Assembly: GCA_026315105.1 (NCBI GenBank)
Contig: CM048744.1
Span: forward strand, 838,622,094 to 838,686,093
DNA length: 64,000 nucleotides
Source: Locusta migratoria
Taxonomy: Eukaryota > Arthropoda > Insecta > Orthoptera > Acrididae
Direction: 5' to 3'
This document shows, one piece after another, positions 10,532 through 20,322 of the stretch (position 1 is the first letter of the stretch; each line of letters starts with the position of its first letter). The notes under the pieces were generated by a model, which did not search any database, was not told the origin of the DNA, and saw only the letters and a list, made by a program, of their open reading frames with translations. The position numbers were made by a program, and so were the translations under genes.

Positions 10532-11033
10532 GTAGGATGCATCCACCTGTACCACGCACCCCTACTATTGCCAAATGAATATAACTATTATTTGATCCGT
10601 GTACCTCATGTCCCTGATTGACTGGGAAAGGCAAAAGTTCCAAAGATGTAAACAAATACGTATAGTGGAAGTGATGACCGAAACGTTGCTGCAGTATTAA
10701 TTTTCGCAACAACAAACAATAAAATGGTTAAAAAAATTGGAAAGTTATAAGATACTTACATGAGAAACAGTCATATTTTATCTTTTAATCTGATATGACG
10801 ATCCAATTTGGTGATGTATATTGCAACATGCTGACCATGCATTTTTACTTATTTTACACTAGCAAACCCGGAAACGCTTCGCAGTAGCTTCTCCCTATGT
10901 CTATCCCTTCCTTCCCCTTCCTTTGTCCATCTCCGCCTCCCACTACATTCACATCACTCCCTCTTACCCCACACCACATCCATCTCCTTCTCTTCCTCTC
11001 TGCGTCTATATATCTCCCTTTTCTAAATCTATT
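10532..11033. other. spacer and polypyrimidine tract
   Basis: 10532-10890 has no recognised feature. About 10890-11033 is strongly C/T-rich and continues after the SINE (11250-11280), showing that the SINE landed within it. Confidence 0.6.
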
Positions 11034-11045
11034 TCATTCCCCCAT

Positions 11046-11237
11046 GCCGGCCGCGGTGGCCGAGGGGACTAAGGCGCTCCAGTCACGGTCTGTACGGCTA
11101 CTACGGTCGGGGGTTCGAATCCCCCCTCGGGCATGGATATTTGTGCCGTCCTAGTTCGTAAGTAGTTCATAAATAGTTTGTAAGTTTAGGGACTGATAAC
11201 CCCGTAGTTAAGTCCCATAGACTATACAAACATCTCA
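11046..11237 (+). mobile_element. tRNA-derived SINE with 12-bp target duplication
   Basis: TCATTCCCCCAT flanks it at 11034-11045 and 11238-11249. The head has an A-box-like 'gtggccgaggggactaaggc' and the B-box-like 'gggttcgaatcccccctcgg'. The tail ends 'gggactgataaccccgtagttaagtcccatag'-like. It lacks an independent coding region and would depend on a LINE for mobility. Confidence 0.9.
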
Positions 11238-11249
11238 TCATTCCCCCAT

Positions 11250-12479
11250 ACTCTGTTTCCTCCTTCCCAGCTCTCTGATCTTATTTATTGTTATTGCAAT
11301 CGGGAACTTGATTGGGGATAGAAGTCAAAATGGACACGTAAATCAATGGGAAACGGGTTATTAGAGATACGTTTCGAGCTGTGAGGTTAGTAGCTTCATG
11401 GCCGCACGTTTAATGGTTGCATTGTTAAACTGGCATAATTATAAGTGTAGGCATAAAAACCACTGGCTGGTAAGAAAAAAACTAAACAGCACATGTTTAC
11501 AGCACAGCTTAGCACATTTTTCTCGCAGCGAGCAGTATAGAAATTATTCTTATAACACATCTATATTTCCTAAGAGATTTTGATTTAAATACAAAGTAAT
11601 TGTAGCATAATCGTACTTTAATGGCAGAAATTCCATATGAAACAAAACAATTAACTGAAATAAAATAAGTGGGATGACCATACAACGTTTCGAAAGTCTT
11701 TGTGTTGCGTTGATTGCAATATTTTACAATCCGCGACACATGCGTGGTATAGCTACGTTGGCAACAGCTGTTGGATCATGGGAATGAAGCCGACCAATCG
11801 TGGCAAAGCTTGTGATAGCCAATGAAATTTTAGATGGCCACAGTTCGTTCCGTAGCCAACTGATGCATCCGCTACGTAATCGACTGCTGGATTGTATCTG
11901 TATCCCAAACGTTCAATTATAATTGCCACGCTTGGCCTTCTGTTTTGTCAACGACCCAAATTATTTGGTGCGTAGACTACAACTTCACTACAATATCTGC
12001 ACATTCCGCAATTCGCGTTCTCATGTTCATGCTTATTGCTTTTGATTAGAAACTAATGAAATCTGTTAAATGATTTTCATTTTACTTTAATTAAAATCAA
12101 TTTACAATCAATTTGAAACGAAAGACACAAATTTATTTGTGAAATATATATTACAGAAGTTGTTTTAAGTCAAACATTTGTTATGCTATTAAATATAGTA
12201 CTGCTATTTGACGTTATTCAGAAATAATTCACTGTAATAGACATTGGTGCACCATCAGTCGTTTATTTAAACTGATATCGATAATATACTCGATAAAATT
12301 CGTGTAAACATATTTTATTCTTTTGTATATTTTTATACATATATTTCCCCTCTAGCCACCCTTGCTTAGCGTGTCAATATCATTTTACTTCATGCCTTTT
12401 ATAATTTCTCCTTTCATAAATTAAATTCAATAATTTCTGTGATATCCAAGTATTATATGTATGTCTTGTCTTTCTACCG
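11250..12479. other. spacer, mostly AT-rich
   Basis: No recognised gene. About 11740-11960 is less AT-rich (for example 'ggcaacagctgttggatcat') but shows no open frame or known motif. Confidence 0.55.
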
Positions 12480-13675
12480 GACTGGCATTACTTAGGAAGA
12501 TGTCGTCATCTGGAAAGACAACACTCGCGTTCTACGGATCGGAGTGTGGAATGGTAGAACACTTAAACGGGTAGGAAGGTTAGAAAATTTAAAACGAGAA
12601 ATGGATGGGTTGAAGTTAGAAAATTAGTGAAGTTCGGTGGAAAGATGAATTTCGGGCCAGCTGAGTACAAGATTATCACATCAAATTCATTGGGGGGTAG
12701 TCGTGTGAAATGGCCGAGCGCTCTAAGGCGTCTTGCTGTGGAGCGCGTGATTACTCCCCGTCGGAGGTTCGCGTCTTCCTTCGGGCATCAGTGCGGGTGT
12801 TGTACATAGGTTAGTACTGTGTAAGCCTAGGGTCTGATGACCATAGAAGTTAAGCCCCTTACATTTAGAGAAATTTGAGTTTTGACTTGAGGGTATTACA
12901 GGAGTAAGTCTAATAATGAATAAAATATATGAATGCGTGTACACTACTGTGAACAGCACAGTGATTGCATTATCGTAGTCAAGATAGATACGAAGCTAAC
13001 ACTGACCACTGTAGTACACGTTTATATGACAACTAGCTCTGAAGATGACGAGGAGATCCAAGAAAAGTTTGACGAGATAAAGAAATTATTCAGACTTTAA
13101 GGGAGAGGAAAATTTGATTATAATGCAGGACTGAAACCTGATAGTAGGAATAGGATGCAATTGTAGTAGATGATTATGCATCGGGAAATGTAATCTAAGA
13201 GGAAGCCACCTGGTTGAATTTTGCATAGAACACAATTTAATCGTAACAAATATTTGGTTTGAGAATCATGGAAGAAGGTTGTAATGCATGGAAGTGACCA
13301 GGAGTCACCGGAAGATTACATGTAGATTTTATAATGGTAAGACATAGATTTCTGGATCAGGTCTCATCTCAAACTGTAAGATCTATCCGGGAGCAGACTC
13401 TGACCATGTCTTATTGCTTACGACTTGTAGACTGAAGCTAGGTAAACTTCAGAAAAGAGTGAAAATAAAAAGATGGGACCTAAATAAATTGAAGGAACCT
13501 GACGTTCTTAAAAGTTTCAGAGGGGGCTTTAGGCAAAAATTGACAGACTTTGGGGGAAGGGGGGGATAACACATTAGAAGATGAATGGATAGCTCCAGAG
13601 GTCAAATTGTGAAGGCTACAAAAATTGGTAGAAAGACAAGAAAAATCCTTGCATATTACAGGAAATACTGAATGG
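12480..13675 (+). pseudogene. degenerate RTE-like LINE, endonuclease region
   Basis: Parallels 2600-3640 of the full-length copy: 'acggatcggagtgtggaatg', 'aatttaaaacgagaaatgga', 'acaactagctctgaagatga', 'aagatgggacctaaataaat'. Many indels and substitutions make it clearly older than the 2208 and 7812 copies. It is interrupted by a SINE at 12698-12876 and fades out near 13675. Confidence 0.85.
12698..12876 (+). mobile_element. tRNA-derived SINE inside the degenerate LINE
   Basis: Head 'gaaatggccgagcgctctaa', B-box-like 'ggaggttcgcgtcttccttc', tail 'gggtctgatgaccatagaag'. The LINE text resumes at about 12890 (agggtattacaggagtaa), so the SINE is the younger of the two. Confidence 0.8.
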
Positions 13676-13689
13676 CGCTTTGACTACTC

Positions 13690-14060
13690 AGAGATGTAGA
13701 AACGAGATGGTTCGAACTTGTGCCCTATGCTGATGCCATGGCAGACGGGTTCCTTCGGGTGGAACACAGCATTCGCCCCACATAGATACACTGGTGGACA
13801 ACGTTCTTGACGGTGTAAGAATTGAAGGAACAATATGGACCCAAACCCGATTGAGCCTGTGTGGGATGCACGTGGGAGACACATTGCGCCAGACCAGCAC
13901 CTCTCACAATGGTTGCAGAGCTGGATACTGCGCTCATGGAAGAATGACCAAATATCCCTCAAGACGTGTTTGATAATAACCTACTGTCCGTGCCACGCAG
14001 GTGTGCAACTGTAGTGGCCGTCAATCACACATGATAGTTGTGGCCAACGATATTGAACTT
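13690..14060 (+). pseudogene. decayed Tc1-like transposase C-terminus
   Basis: Around 13829-13890 one frame reads MDPNPIEPVWDARGRHIA, close to the Tc1 '(S)PDLNPIEHVWDxLGRR' segment that carries the catalytic Glu, followed by residues like the usual C-terminal helix. No intact frame and no inverted repeats found. It could also be a chance resemblance in a decayed repeat. Confidence 0.5.
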
Positions 14061-14419
14061 TTCACCATTATGGTAGCCCCATGCTGTCAGTAACCACCAT
14101 ATAAACCTCAAGTAATGAGCTGAGACAGCAAATTGTCGTACTGTATCACTCACAAATTACAATTGTAACCAATATCTGAATAAAATACGCTGCCAGTTGT
14201 ATAGTGTGTATGATATTTCAGCTGAAGACCTATTTTGAGCAGTGTGCAATGCCTACGAAAAGCATATAACATTTCCACAAACAACCTTTTTACGTTGAGT
14301 AAACCCCTCAGGCATTCTATACATTACCTACGCATTCTACAGAATACCGGGTTTTCACATATTACCTGTTACTATTTAATCTTATTGTAATTTGATACAA
14401 TATACAATTATACCTAACA
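14061..14419. other. spacer
   Basis: Nothing recognised. Confidence 0.5.
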
Positions 14420-15428
14420 AGGTAAAATCAAGCTTTAAAGCCGGCTGTTGTCAACCATTCAGTTAAACAGGGTGTGAGAGAGAACAAATCGTAAGGAATG
14501 CCACAGTACGAATAAAGAGGACAACGTTGGACCAGATGTTCAACCGTCTGTTCTTCCAGGTTAAACTCACACATCGGTGAACTGATCCAGCCACACTTGT
14601 GCTTGAAGTAATTGCAGCAACCACATCCAGTCCTCAACCTGTTGATGCGACATCAGAATTTCCTCGGTAGATCGGTAGATCAGACCCGTTTGGCTCCTTT
14701 GTGCGATCAAGACGGTGGGCACTTGTTCCCAAAAATTATGTTGAACAATCATGTCTCCAGCTTTCATTTAGATTAAATCCATCAACGATAAAATGCCCCA
14801 CAGTGACACTTACTGGTCTTCTTGATTGCAGTCGCTGCTGTGATGGATGGCAGAATTCTTGGTGAAATGGCAGACAGGGTGATGCAAAGAATTTCTTAGG
14901 CTTCCTTAGTAGAGCTTGATTCCTCCTCAAGTGAGGTGGAGGTATGTTACTCGGCACAGATAACCAGTGACATGGAGTATATTTGATAGTGCCAGTAATG
15001 CAACGCATTGCATCATTCCGTTTCGTCTCTACCTTCTTCACATGTGCTCTTTCCAATCAGATGGGTGCACAGTACTCAGTAGACAAAACTGATGGCAGAC
15101 AAGCGTAAACAGTCGGAAGAGTCTCCCCAGGATGTACCACTGCGATTATGCAATATACTGTTACTTGCGGCGAATTTGTGGGAAAGCTTAGTAATGTGCT
15201 CTTTATAGCTAAGGGCTCTAAAGTGACTCCAAGGTATTTTGGAAAAGGATTGTACCGCAGCTTTTCTCCATTGAATAGTACTCTTGGTTTGTAATTTGCA
15301 ACACCATTCGCTAGATAGAAACGAGACACTTCAGGTTTCGTAGTGCTGGGGATCAATCTCCAGGTCTTAAAGAAAGTTGACATCTTCTTGAGATCCTCTT
15401 TGACAATTTGTTCACCGTCTTCGAAGTA
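14420..15428 (-). pseudogene. non-LTR retrotransposon C-terminal part (CR1/jockey-like)
   Basis: Read leftward from 15428: YFEDGEQIVKEDLKKMSTFF, LIPSTTKPEVSRFYL, KYLGVTLEPLAIKSTL (RT thumb/connection), YGAPIW-like CAPIWLERAHVKKVE. The end is a Cys/His-rich terminus around 14440-14640 (RTGCGCCNYFKHKCGW, CEFNLEEQTVEHLVQRCPL). Several frameshifts. The catalytic RT motifs are absent: the element is cut at 15428 by the Tc1 insertion and I could not pick up the rest beyond 17392. Confidence 0.75.
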
Positions 15429-15660
15429 ACCCTCCTGGCCATTAAAATTGCTACACCACGAAAATGTGATAGAGACACGAAATTTAACCGACAAGAAGAA
15501 GATGATGTGATATGCAAATGATTAGCTTTTCAAAGCATTCACACAAGATTGGCGCCAGTGGCGACACCTACAACGTGCTGACGTGAGGAAAGTTACCAAC
15601 CGATTTCTCACACACAAACAGCAGTTGACAGGCGTTGCCTGGTGAAGCGTTGTTGTGATG

Positions 15661-16929
15661 CCTCATGTAAGGAGGAGTAAAGCGTACCATCACGTTTCCG
15701 ACTTTGATAAAGGTCGGATTGTAGCCTTTCGCGATTACGGTTTATATATCGCGGCATTGCTGCTCGCGTTGGTCACAATCCAATGACTGTTAACAGAATA
15801 TGGAATCGGTGGGTTCAGGAGGGCAATACGGAACGCCGTGCTGGAATCCATCGGCCTCGTATCACTAGCAGTCAAGAAGACAGGCATCTTATCCGCATGG
15901 CTGTAACGGATCGCGCAGCCACGTCTCGATCCCTGAATCAACAGATGGGGAAATTTGCAACACAACAGCCATCTGCGGGAACAGTTCGATGACGTTTGCA
16001 GCAACATGGACTATCAGCTAGGAGACCATGGCTGCGGTTACCCTTGACGCTGCATTACAGACACGAGCTCCTGCGACGCTGTACGCAACGACGAACCTGG
16101 GTGCACGAATGGCAAAACGTACCAGGTTCTGTTTACAGCATCATGATGGTCGCATCCGTGTTTAGCGACATCGCGGTGAACGCACATTGGCAGCGTGTAT
16201 TCGTCATCGCCATACTGGCGTATCACCCTGCGTGATGGTATGGGGTGCCATTGGTTACACGTCTCGGTCACCTCTTGTTCGCATCGACAGCACTTTGAAC
16301 AGTGGCCGTTATATTTCAGATGTGTTACGACCCGTAGCTCTATCCTTCATTCGGTCCCTGCGAAACCTTATATTTTAGCAAGATAATGTCGGGCCTGGTG
16401 GTCTTGGGGTAAAGTGCTCGAATGAAAACCGAAGGATCGCGGGTTCAAAACCCGGTCGGATATCGGATTTTTTCACTCTGCACTTTAACGCATCCTTCAC
16501 CTCTCAACGATTTGAGGCTAGGGACACGCAGTTCGCCGAAGTGGCGTCCAATTGAAAGACTTGCACCAGGCCAATGAGCCACAGGAAATTATTATTTAGC
16601 AAGATAATGCTCGACCGCATGTTGCAGGTCCTGTACGGGCCTTTCTGGATAAGGAAAATGTTCGACTGCTGCCCTGGCCAGCAAATTCTCCAGATCTCTC
16701 ACCAATTGAAATCGTATGGTCAATGGTGGCCGAGCAACTGGCTCGTCACAATGCGCCAGTCACTACTTTTAGTGAACTGTGGTATCGTGTTAAAGCTGCA
16801 TGGGCATCTGTACCATTACACGCCATCCAAGCTCTGTTTGATTTGCTGCCCAGGCGTATCGAGGTCGTTATTAGGACCAGAGGTAGTTGTTTACTTATTT
16901 CTCAGGGTCTATACACAGAAATTGCGTGA
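15661..16929 (+). pseudogene. Tc1-like transposase (SINE-interrupted, frameshifted)
   Basis: The N-terminus starts MPHVRRSKAYHHVSDFDKG (HTH region), then NRIWNRWVQEGNTERRAG and HGLSARRPWLRLPLTLH. The FSDESRF segment carrying the first catalytic Asp is deleted (the frame jumps from EWQNV to a serine/methionine-rich shift). After the SINE, QDNARPHVAGPVRAFL (second Asp) and NSPDLSPIEIVWSMVAEQL (catalytic Glu) are intact, ending near 16929. Inactive. Confidence 0.88.
16389..16594 (+). mobile_element. tRNA-derived SINE, second family, 15-bp target duplication
   Basis: TTTAGCAAGATAATG at 16374-16388 and 16595-16609. The head 'gggcctggtggtcttggggt' and B-box-like 'gcgggttcaaaacccggtcg' form a tRNA-like region. 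The body (..ggacacgcagttcgccgaag) differs from the SINEs at 11046 and 20004. It splits the Tc1 transposase codons just before QDNARPH. Confidence 0.9.
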
Positions 16930-16982
16930 AAATGTAATATAGTTCTCCAATCAATACCCGTTTATCACCTGCCTATTTTCTT

Positions 16983-17352
16983 GGTGCTGTTGTTGTTGTG
17001 GTCTTCAGTCCCCAGACTGGTTTGATATAGCTCTCCGCGCTACCCTGTCCTGTGCAAGTATCTTCATCTGAGAATACGTTCGACAACCTACATCCTTTTG
17101 AATCTGCTTACTATATTCGTTCCTCGGTCTCCCTCTACGATTTTTGCCCCACACGCTTCCTTCTATGCTAAGTTGACAATTCCTTGGTGTCTCAGAATGT
17201 GTTAAACCAATCTATCCCTTCTCTTAGTCAGGATATGCCAGAAACTCCTTTTCTCCCCGATTCGTTTAAGCACCGCCTCATTAGTTGCGTGATCTACCCA
17301 TCTAATTTTCATCATTCGTCTGTAGCACCATATTTCAAAAGCTTCTATCATC
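16983..17352 (-). mobile_element. RTE-like LINE 3' fragment inside Tc1 inverted repeat
   Basis: Reverse complement of the 3' end of the RTE family: starts with 'ttgttgttgtggtcttcagt' and runs through the YRRMM-, RDRLVG-equivalent coding text, diverged. The Tc1 end is interrupted after 'cttggtg' and resumes at 'cttagtgtagcaag', giving a probable duplication of about 8 bp (TCTTGGTG/TCTTAGTG). Confidence 0.85.
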
Positions 17353-17392
17353 TTTTTATCTTAGTGTAGCAAGTTTAATGGGCAGTAGTGTA

Positions 17393-18064
17393 TTACCGGT
17401 AACATACACAATTATGGCATGTACGGAGCTATGGAGTAATCTGTCTTACTGACGGCAGTCATCTGCTTCTGCTGTGACGAGCAGAGCCTCGGCAGCTGGC
17501 GGTCCCGTTTGGTTTGCATCGCATTACAGTGGGCTCCAGATACGGCGGATACGTAAGCTGTTCAGGGCCGACCCGCTGAGCCGGTCAGCCAAGGAGGGCG
17601 CCTGGCTTAGGCCTTAAGCCCCCCCCCCCCCCCCGCCCAGCTCCAGACGGCCGTTCCCGCTCGGCCGCGTAATCTGGGGGCAGCGATCGCTCGCTGACCC
17701 TGCGGTGCCGCTCCGCCGTCTTATCGATCTGCCGGGGCCGGCCGCGTGATAGGGGCGAGGCGGCATGCGTCTGATGTGCTCCAGTATAGCACTGCCGAAC
17801 AGAGGAGATATGTGATTATGAAGAATAAAGTGAGGTAACAGTTCATAACCACACGTGTACATGACTACGATATAAAAGAGTTCACCCTAGAATTTATTAT
17901 GTGCATAAGTTACACAAGGATGGACAACCTATACGACCGATTGTGGATGGAATTAACTGGCTTACTTACAATTTGGCGAAAGTTCCTAGCCTCCAAACTA
18001 CGACCTCTAGTTGGCAAAACTGACTCGTACGTTAAAAACTGTATACACTTTATAGAACGCATAA
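17393..18064. other. spacer with poly-C tract and CpG-rich patch
   Basis: A C homopolymer of about 14-15 bases lies at about 17620-17634. It is followed by a CpG-rich stretch to about 17770 (ctcggccgcgtaatctgggg, gccggggccggccgcgtgat). No gene recognised. Confidence 0.5.
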
Positions 18065-18190
18065 TACGAGGCGCGTCCAGAAAGTAAGTTCCGCTGCAGC
18101 GCTGCGATTGCATTTCCGCACATGTGCTGTAGACGATGTGTATCAAGGAGAAGAACGTGCGCCATTTGGAGATCGTTGTCAGTTACGTAC

Positions 18191-19434
18191 TCTAACGCCC
18201 GTCACCCCTTTTCGTAATGACTCAAACTGAGCCCTAATATTTTCCTGAATCACGGAAAGTTTTATTAGTTCACAGTCTATAACAAAGTCATTCCACTGTA
18301 GCTGAAGTTGAACTTATCTTATATGCTGGCTGAAGACCACTGCGTTGTGAGCTGTCTTCGGCATTCACTAAAAGATTTGATGATACAGGATCTTTTCGTA
18401 AATCATAAACATGTCAGTTGATATGGAAACGATTTTATTTCCACTTAAACAACGTTTAAATCAATCATATTGTTGCACAATCAAAAAATGCAGCGGTAAG
18501 CCAACAGAGCTGCTTACAGGTTTGTGACTGCTAGAAGACTAAATAAATATGGTTTCTCTCAAACATCTTTCTACATAACCGCGTAATAAGATTGATGACA
18601 AAGTTTTGTAATTTACAATTAAACAATATTCTTTTACATTAAATATGCCAAAATGCAGAAATTAAAACAATACATTTAAGCTTTGACTATTTATCTCAAT
18701 GTATGTACTTGTTTCATGAAATTTGTATTTAATGTGGTATACAAATTCAAAGTCATCCTTTGACTAGTGTTTACAGTGCTCAAATTATTTACATTATTTG
18801 TGTTTTCGAAGTGCACACATATTTGTTTTGCCTATATTGTGTAGGCGTACTATTATTGTGACATGAAATTTTAATGTATTTCAGTTTGCGGTCTAATTTT
18901 TTATTAATACGGATTTGTATATGGTTGTCGTAGTTTTGTTAATTTCGAAGATAGTGTCTTAGTACCAAACGGATTATTAATTTTAGTGCATGAAAAATGA
19001 TCAGTATTTAATTTCGGATCCAGTGATATATAAAACATGGTCTGCCCTAATTTATTTAAACAAAAGGTATATATGAAATCATGTTGTGCAATAATTATAA
19101 CATGTAGTATTGTTGTTTTTATACAAATTAGTATCTACATAGGTTCAGCAATTTTCGAAACTAGGTGTAATGCATTTCAAGTGTTTGCAGCTATTATTTA
19201 CGAAAGTATTAAAAATTGAAAATTACGTAAAAGGACAGCCAAAGTTATATTTAAATCAACGTACTATATTTTTAAAAGCGTTTTACTAATAGTGTTAGTA
19301 GAATTTCAAACTGAAGGCGAAAATGTGATATTTTACATGTCCGGTAGTGAAGTTTTATTTTAGGTGTCAGATATTTCGTGTTTCTATGTTGGCAACTGAT
19401 TTTTAGGAGTGTGCAACATAGCAGAAACATTACA
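18191..19434. mobile_element. unidentified insertion in mariner
   Basis: GTAC occurs at 18187-18190 and again at 19435-19438, and other mariner copies have only one, so GTAC is a candidate 4-bp target duplication. The inserted 1,244 bp is AT-rich and non-coding, with no inverted repeats that I can see. The element type is unknown. Confidence 0.5.
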
Positions 19435-19459
19435 GTACGCTTTGTTGTGCTTGTTTGAA

Positions 19460-19885
19460 ATGTCGGCGTTGATTGAAAATCCCGCCGCCTGTGAAATCAG
19501 GTCGGTGATTTGGTTTCTGAATGCAAGGAAAAAAGAAGTGAAATTTATCTGCAAATTTGCGATATTTACGGACAAAATGTGATGAGTCATTCGATGGTGA
19601 GAAGATGGGTCCCACAGTTCAATGGCGGGCGTACAGGGATTTGGCTGGGACGTGTTTGACCATCCTCCGTACAGCCCTGACCTCGCTCCTAGTGACTTTC
19701 ATCTGTTCTTACATCTCAAGTCTTTCCCTGGCGGTCATCACTTCACCCATGACGACGAGCTAAAAGAAACTGTTTCCAACTGGTTGAAGACACAGGCGGC
19801 AGATTTCTACGAAGAAAGTATACAAAACCTGGTGCCACGCTATGACAAATGCCTGCAAAATTGCGGCAGATATGTGGAAAAGTAG
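19460..19885 (+). pseudogene. mariner transposase, second internal-deletion form
   Basis: The ATG at 19460 gives the same N-terminus (MSALIENPAACEIRSVIWFL), then FICKFAIFTDKM and a stop. Another frame carries MRRWVPQFNGG-like text that joins directly to GFGWDVFDHPPYSPDLAPSD (third Asp) at about 19640. HDNARPH is missing, so the deletion endpoints differ from those of the 937 copy. The end is NLVPRYDKC..YVEK with a stop at 19883-19885. Confidence 0.88.
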
Positions 19886-20003
19886 TTTAAGGGTTGTAAA
19901 ATTTTGTGCAATAAAAATTTATTCTGTATCTGTGTACAATTTCATTTTAGTACCAAACGGAACTTACTTTCTGGACGCGCCTCGTAGAAGAAACAATTTC
20001 ACC

Positions 20004-20205
20004 TCCGAGCGGGAGTAGCCGAGCGGTTTGGAGCGCCACATTACGCATCGGGAGGCCTCCCGCGTCGGAGGTTCGAATCGTCCCTAGGGCATGGATGTGT
20101 GTGTTGACCTTAGGTTAGTTTAACTTAGTTTAAGTAGTTTGTAAGACTAGGGACTCATGACCAAAGTAGTGTGGTCCTATAGGATTACAAATATTTGAAG
20201 ATTTG
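20004..20205 (+). mobile_element. tRNA-derived SINE with 12-bp target duplication
   Basis: AACAATTTCACC at 19992-20003 and 20206-20217. Head 'gagtagccgagcggtttgga', B-box-like 'ggaggttcgaatcgtcccta', tail 'gggactcatgaccaaagtag'. It is included in the duplicated block; its twin is at 30240-30441. Confidence 0.92.
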
Positions 20206-20239
20206 AACAATTTCACCCAAAGTCATCATGGTTAGCTTC

Positions 20240-20322
20240 GACGCAAAATCGTTGTTGTTATGGTCATCAGTCCGGAGATGCAGCTCTCCACCCTACTCTA
20301 TCCTGAGCCAGCCTCTAGCTTT
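20240..20322 (-). mobile_element. RTE-like LINE 3' end, cut at 20322
   Basis: 'gttgttatggtcatcagtcc' through 'gagccagcctctagcttt' is the reverse complement of the RTE tail. In copy 2 the LINE text continues naturally past 30558; here it switches at 20323 to unrelated sequence, so this is a breakpoint. Confidence 0.85.

Larger units (their letters stand above)
15429..17390 (+). mobile_element. Tc1-like transposon, host of two later insertions
   Basis: Left end 'ccctcctggccattaaaatt' and right end 'ttaatgggcagtagtg' are inverted repeats flanked by TA (15427-15428, 17391-17392). A SINE sits at 16389-16594 and an RTE fragment at 16983-17352 inside the right inverted repeat. Without these it would be about 1.38 kb, close to the second Tc1 at 39940-41299 (1,360 bp). 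Confidence 0.88.
18067..19984 (+). mobile_element. mariner-family transposon with 1.24-kb insertion
   Basis: Same inverted repeats as the 937 copy, flanked by TA (18065-18066 and 19985-19986). The left 124 bp (to 18190) and the right part (from 19435) are mariner. 18191-19434 is foreign. It is also internally deleted within the transposase. Confidence 0.88.
18578..20322. repeat. duplicated block, copy 1 (1,745 bp)
   Basis: Matches 28814-30558 at a constant offset of 10,236 with no indels and only about one or two substitutions noticed (for example near 19530/29766). It spans most of the unknown insertion, the mariner 3' part, a SINE and the last 80 bp of an RTE LINE. On its left, copy 1 is continuous with the rest of the mariner. 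On its right it breaks at 20322. Confidence 0.95.

Noticed and set aside
10897..11154. Open frame over the polypyrimidine tract and SINE
   Set aside because: Low-complexity Pro/Ser/Leu text running into a SINE; an artefact of C/T-rich sequence.
16389..16460. Possible tRNA gene inside the Tc1 element
   Set aside because: It lies in a 206-bp unit with a 15-bp target duplication; a tRNA-derived SINE explains it.
19037..19219. 60-codon open frame with hydrophobic stretch, present in both block copies
   Set aside because: Identity between copies comes from the recent duplication, not from selection; no similarity recognised.
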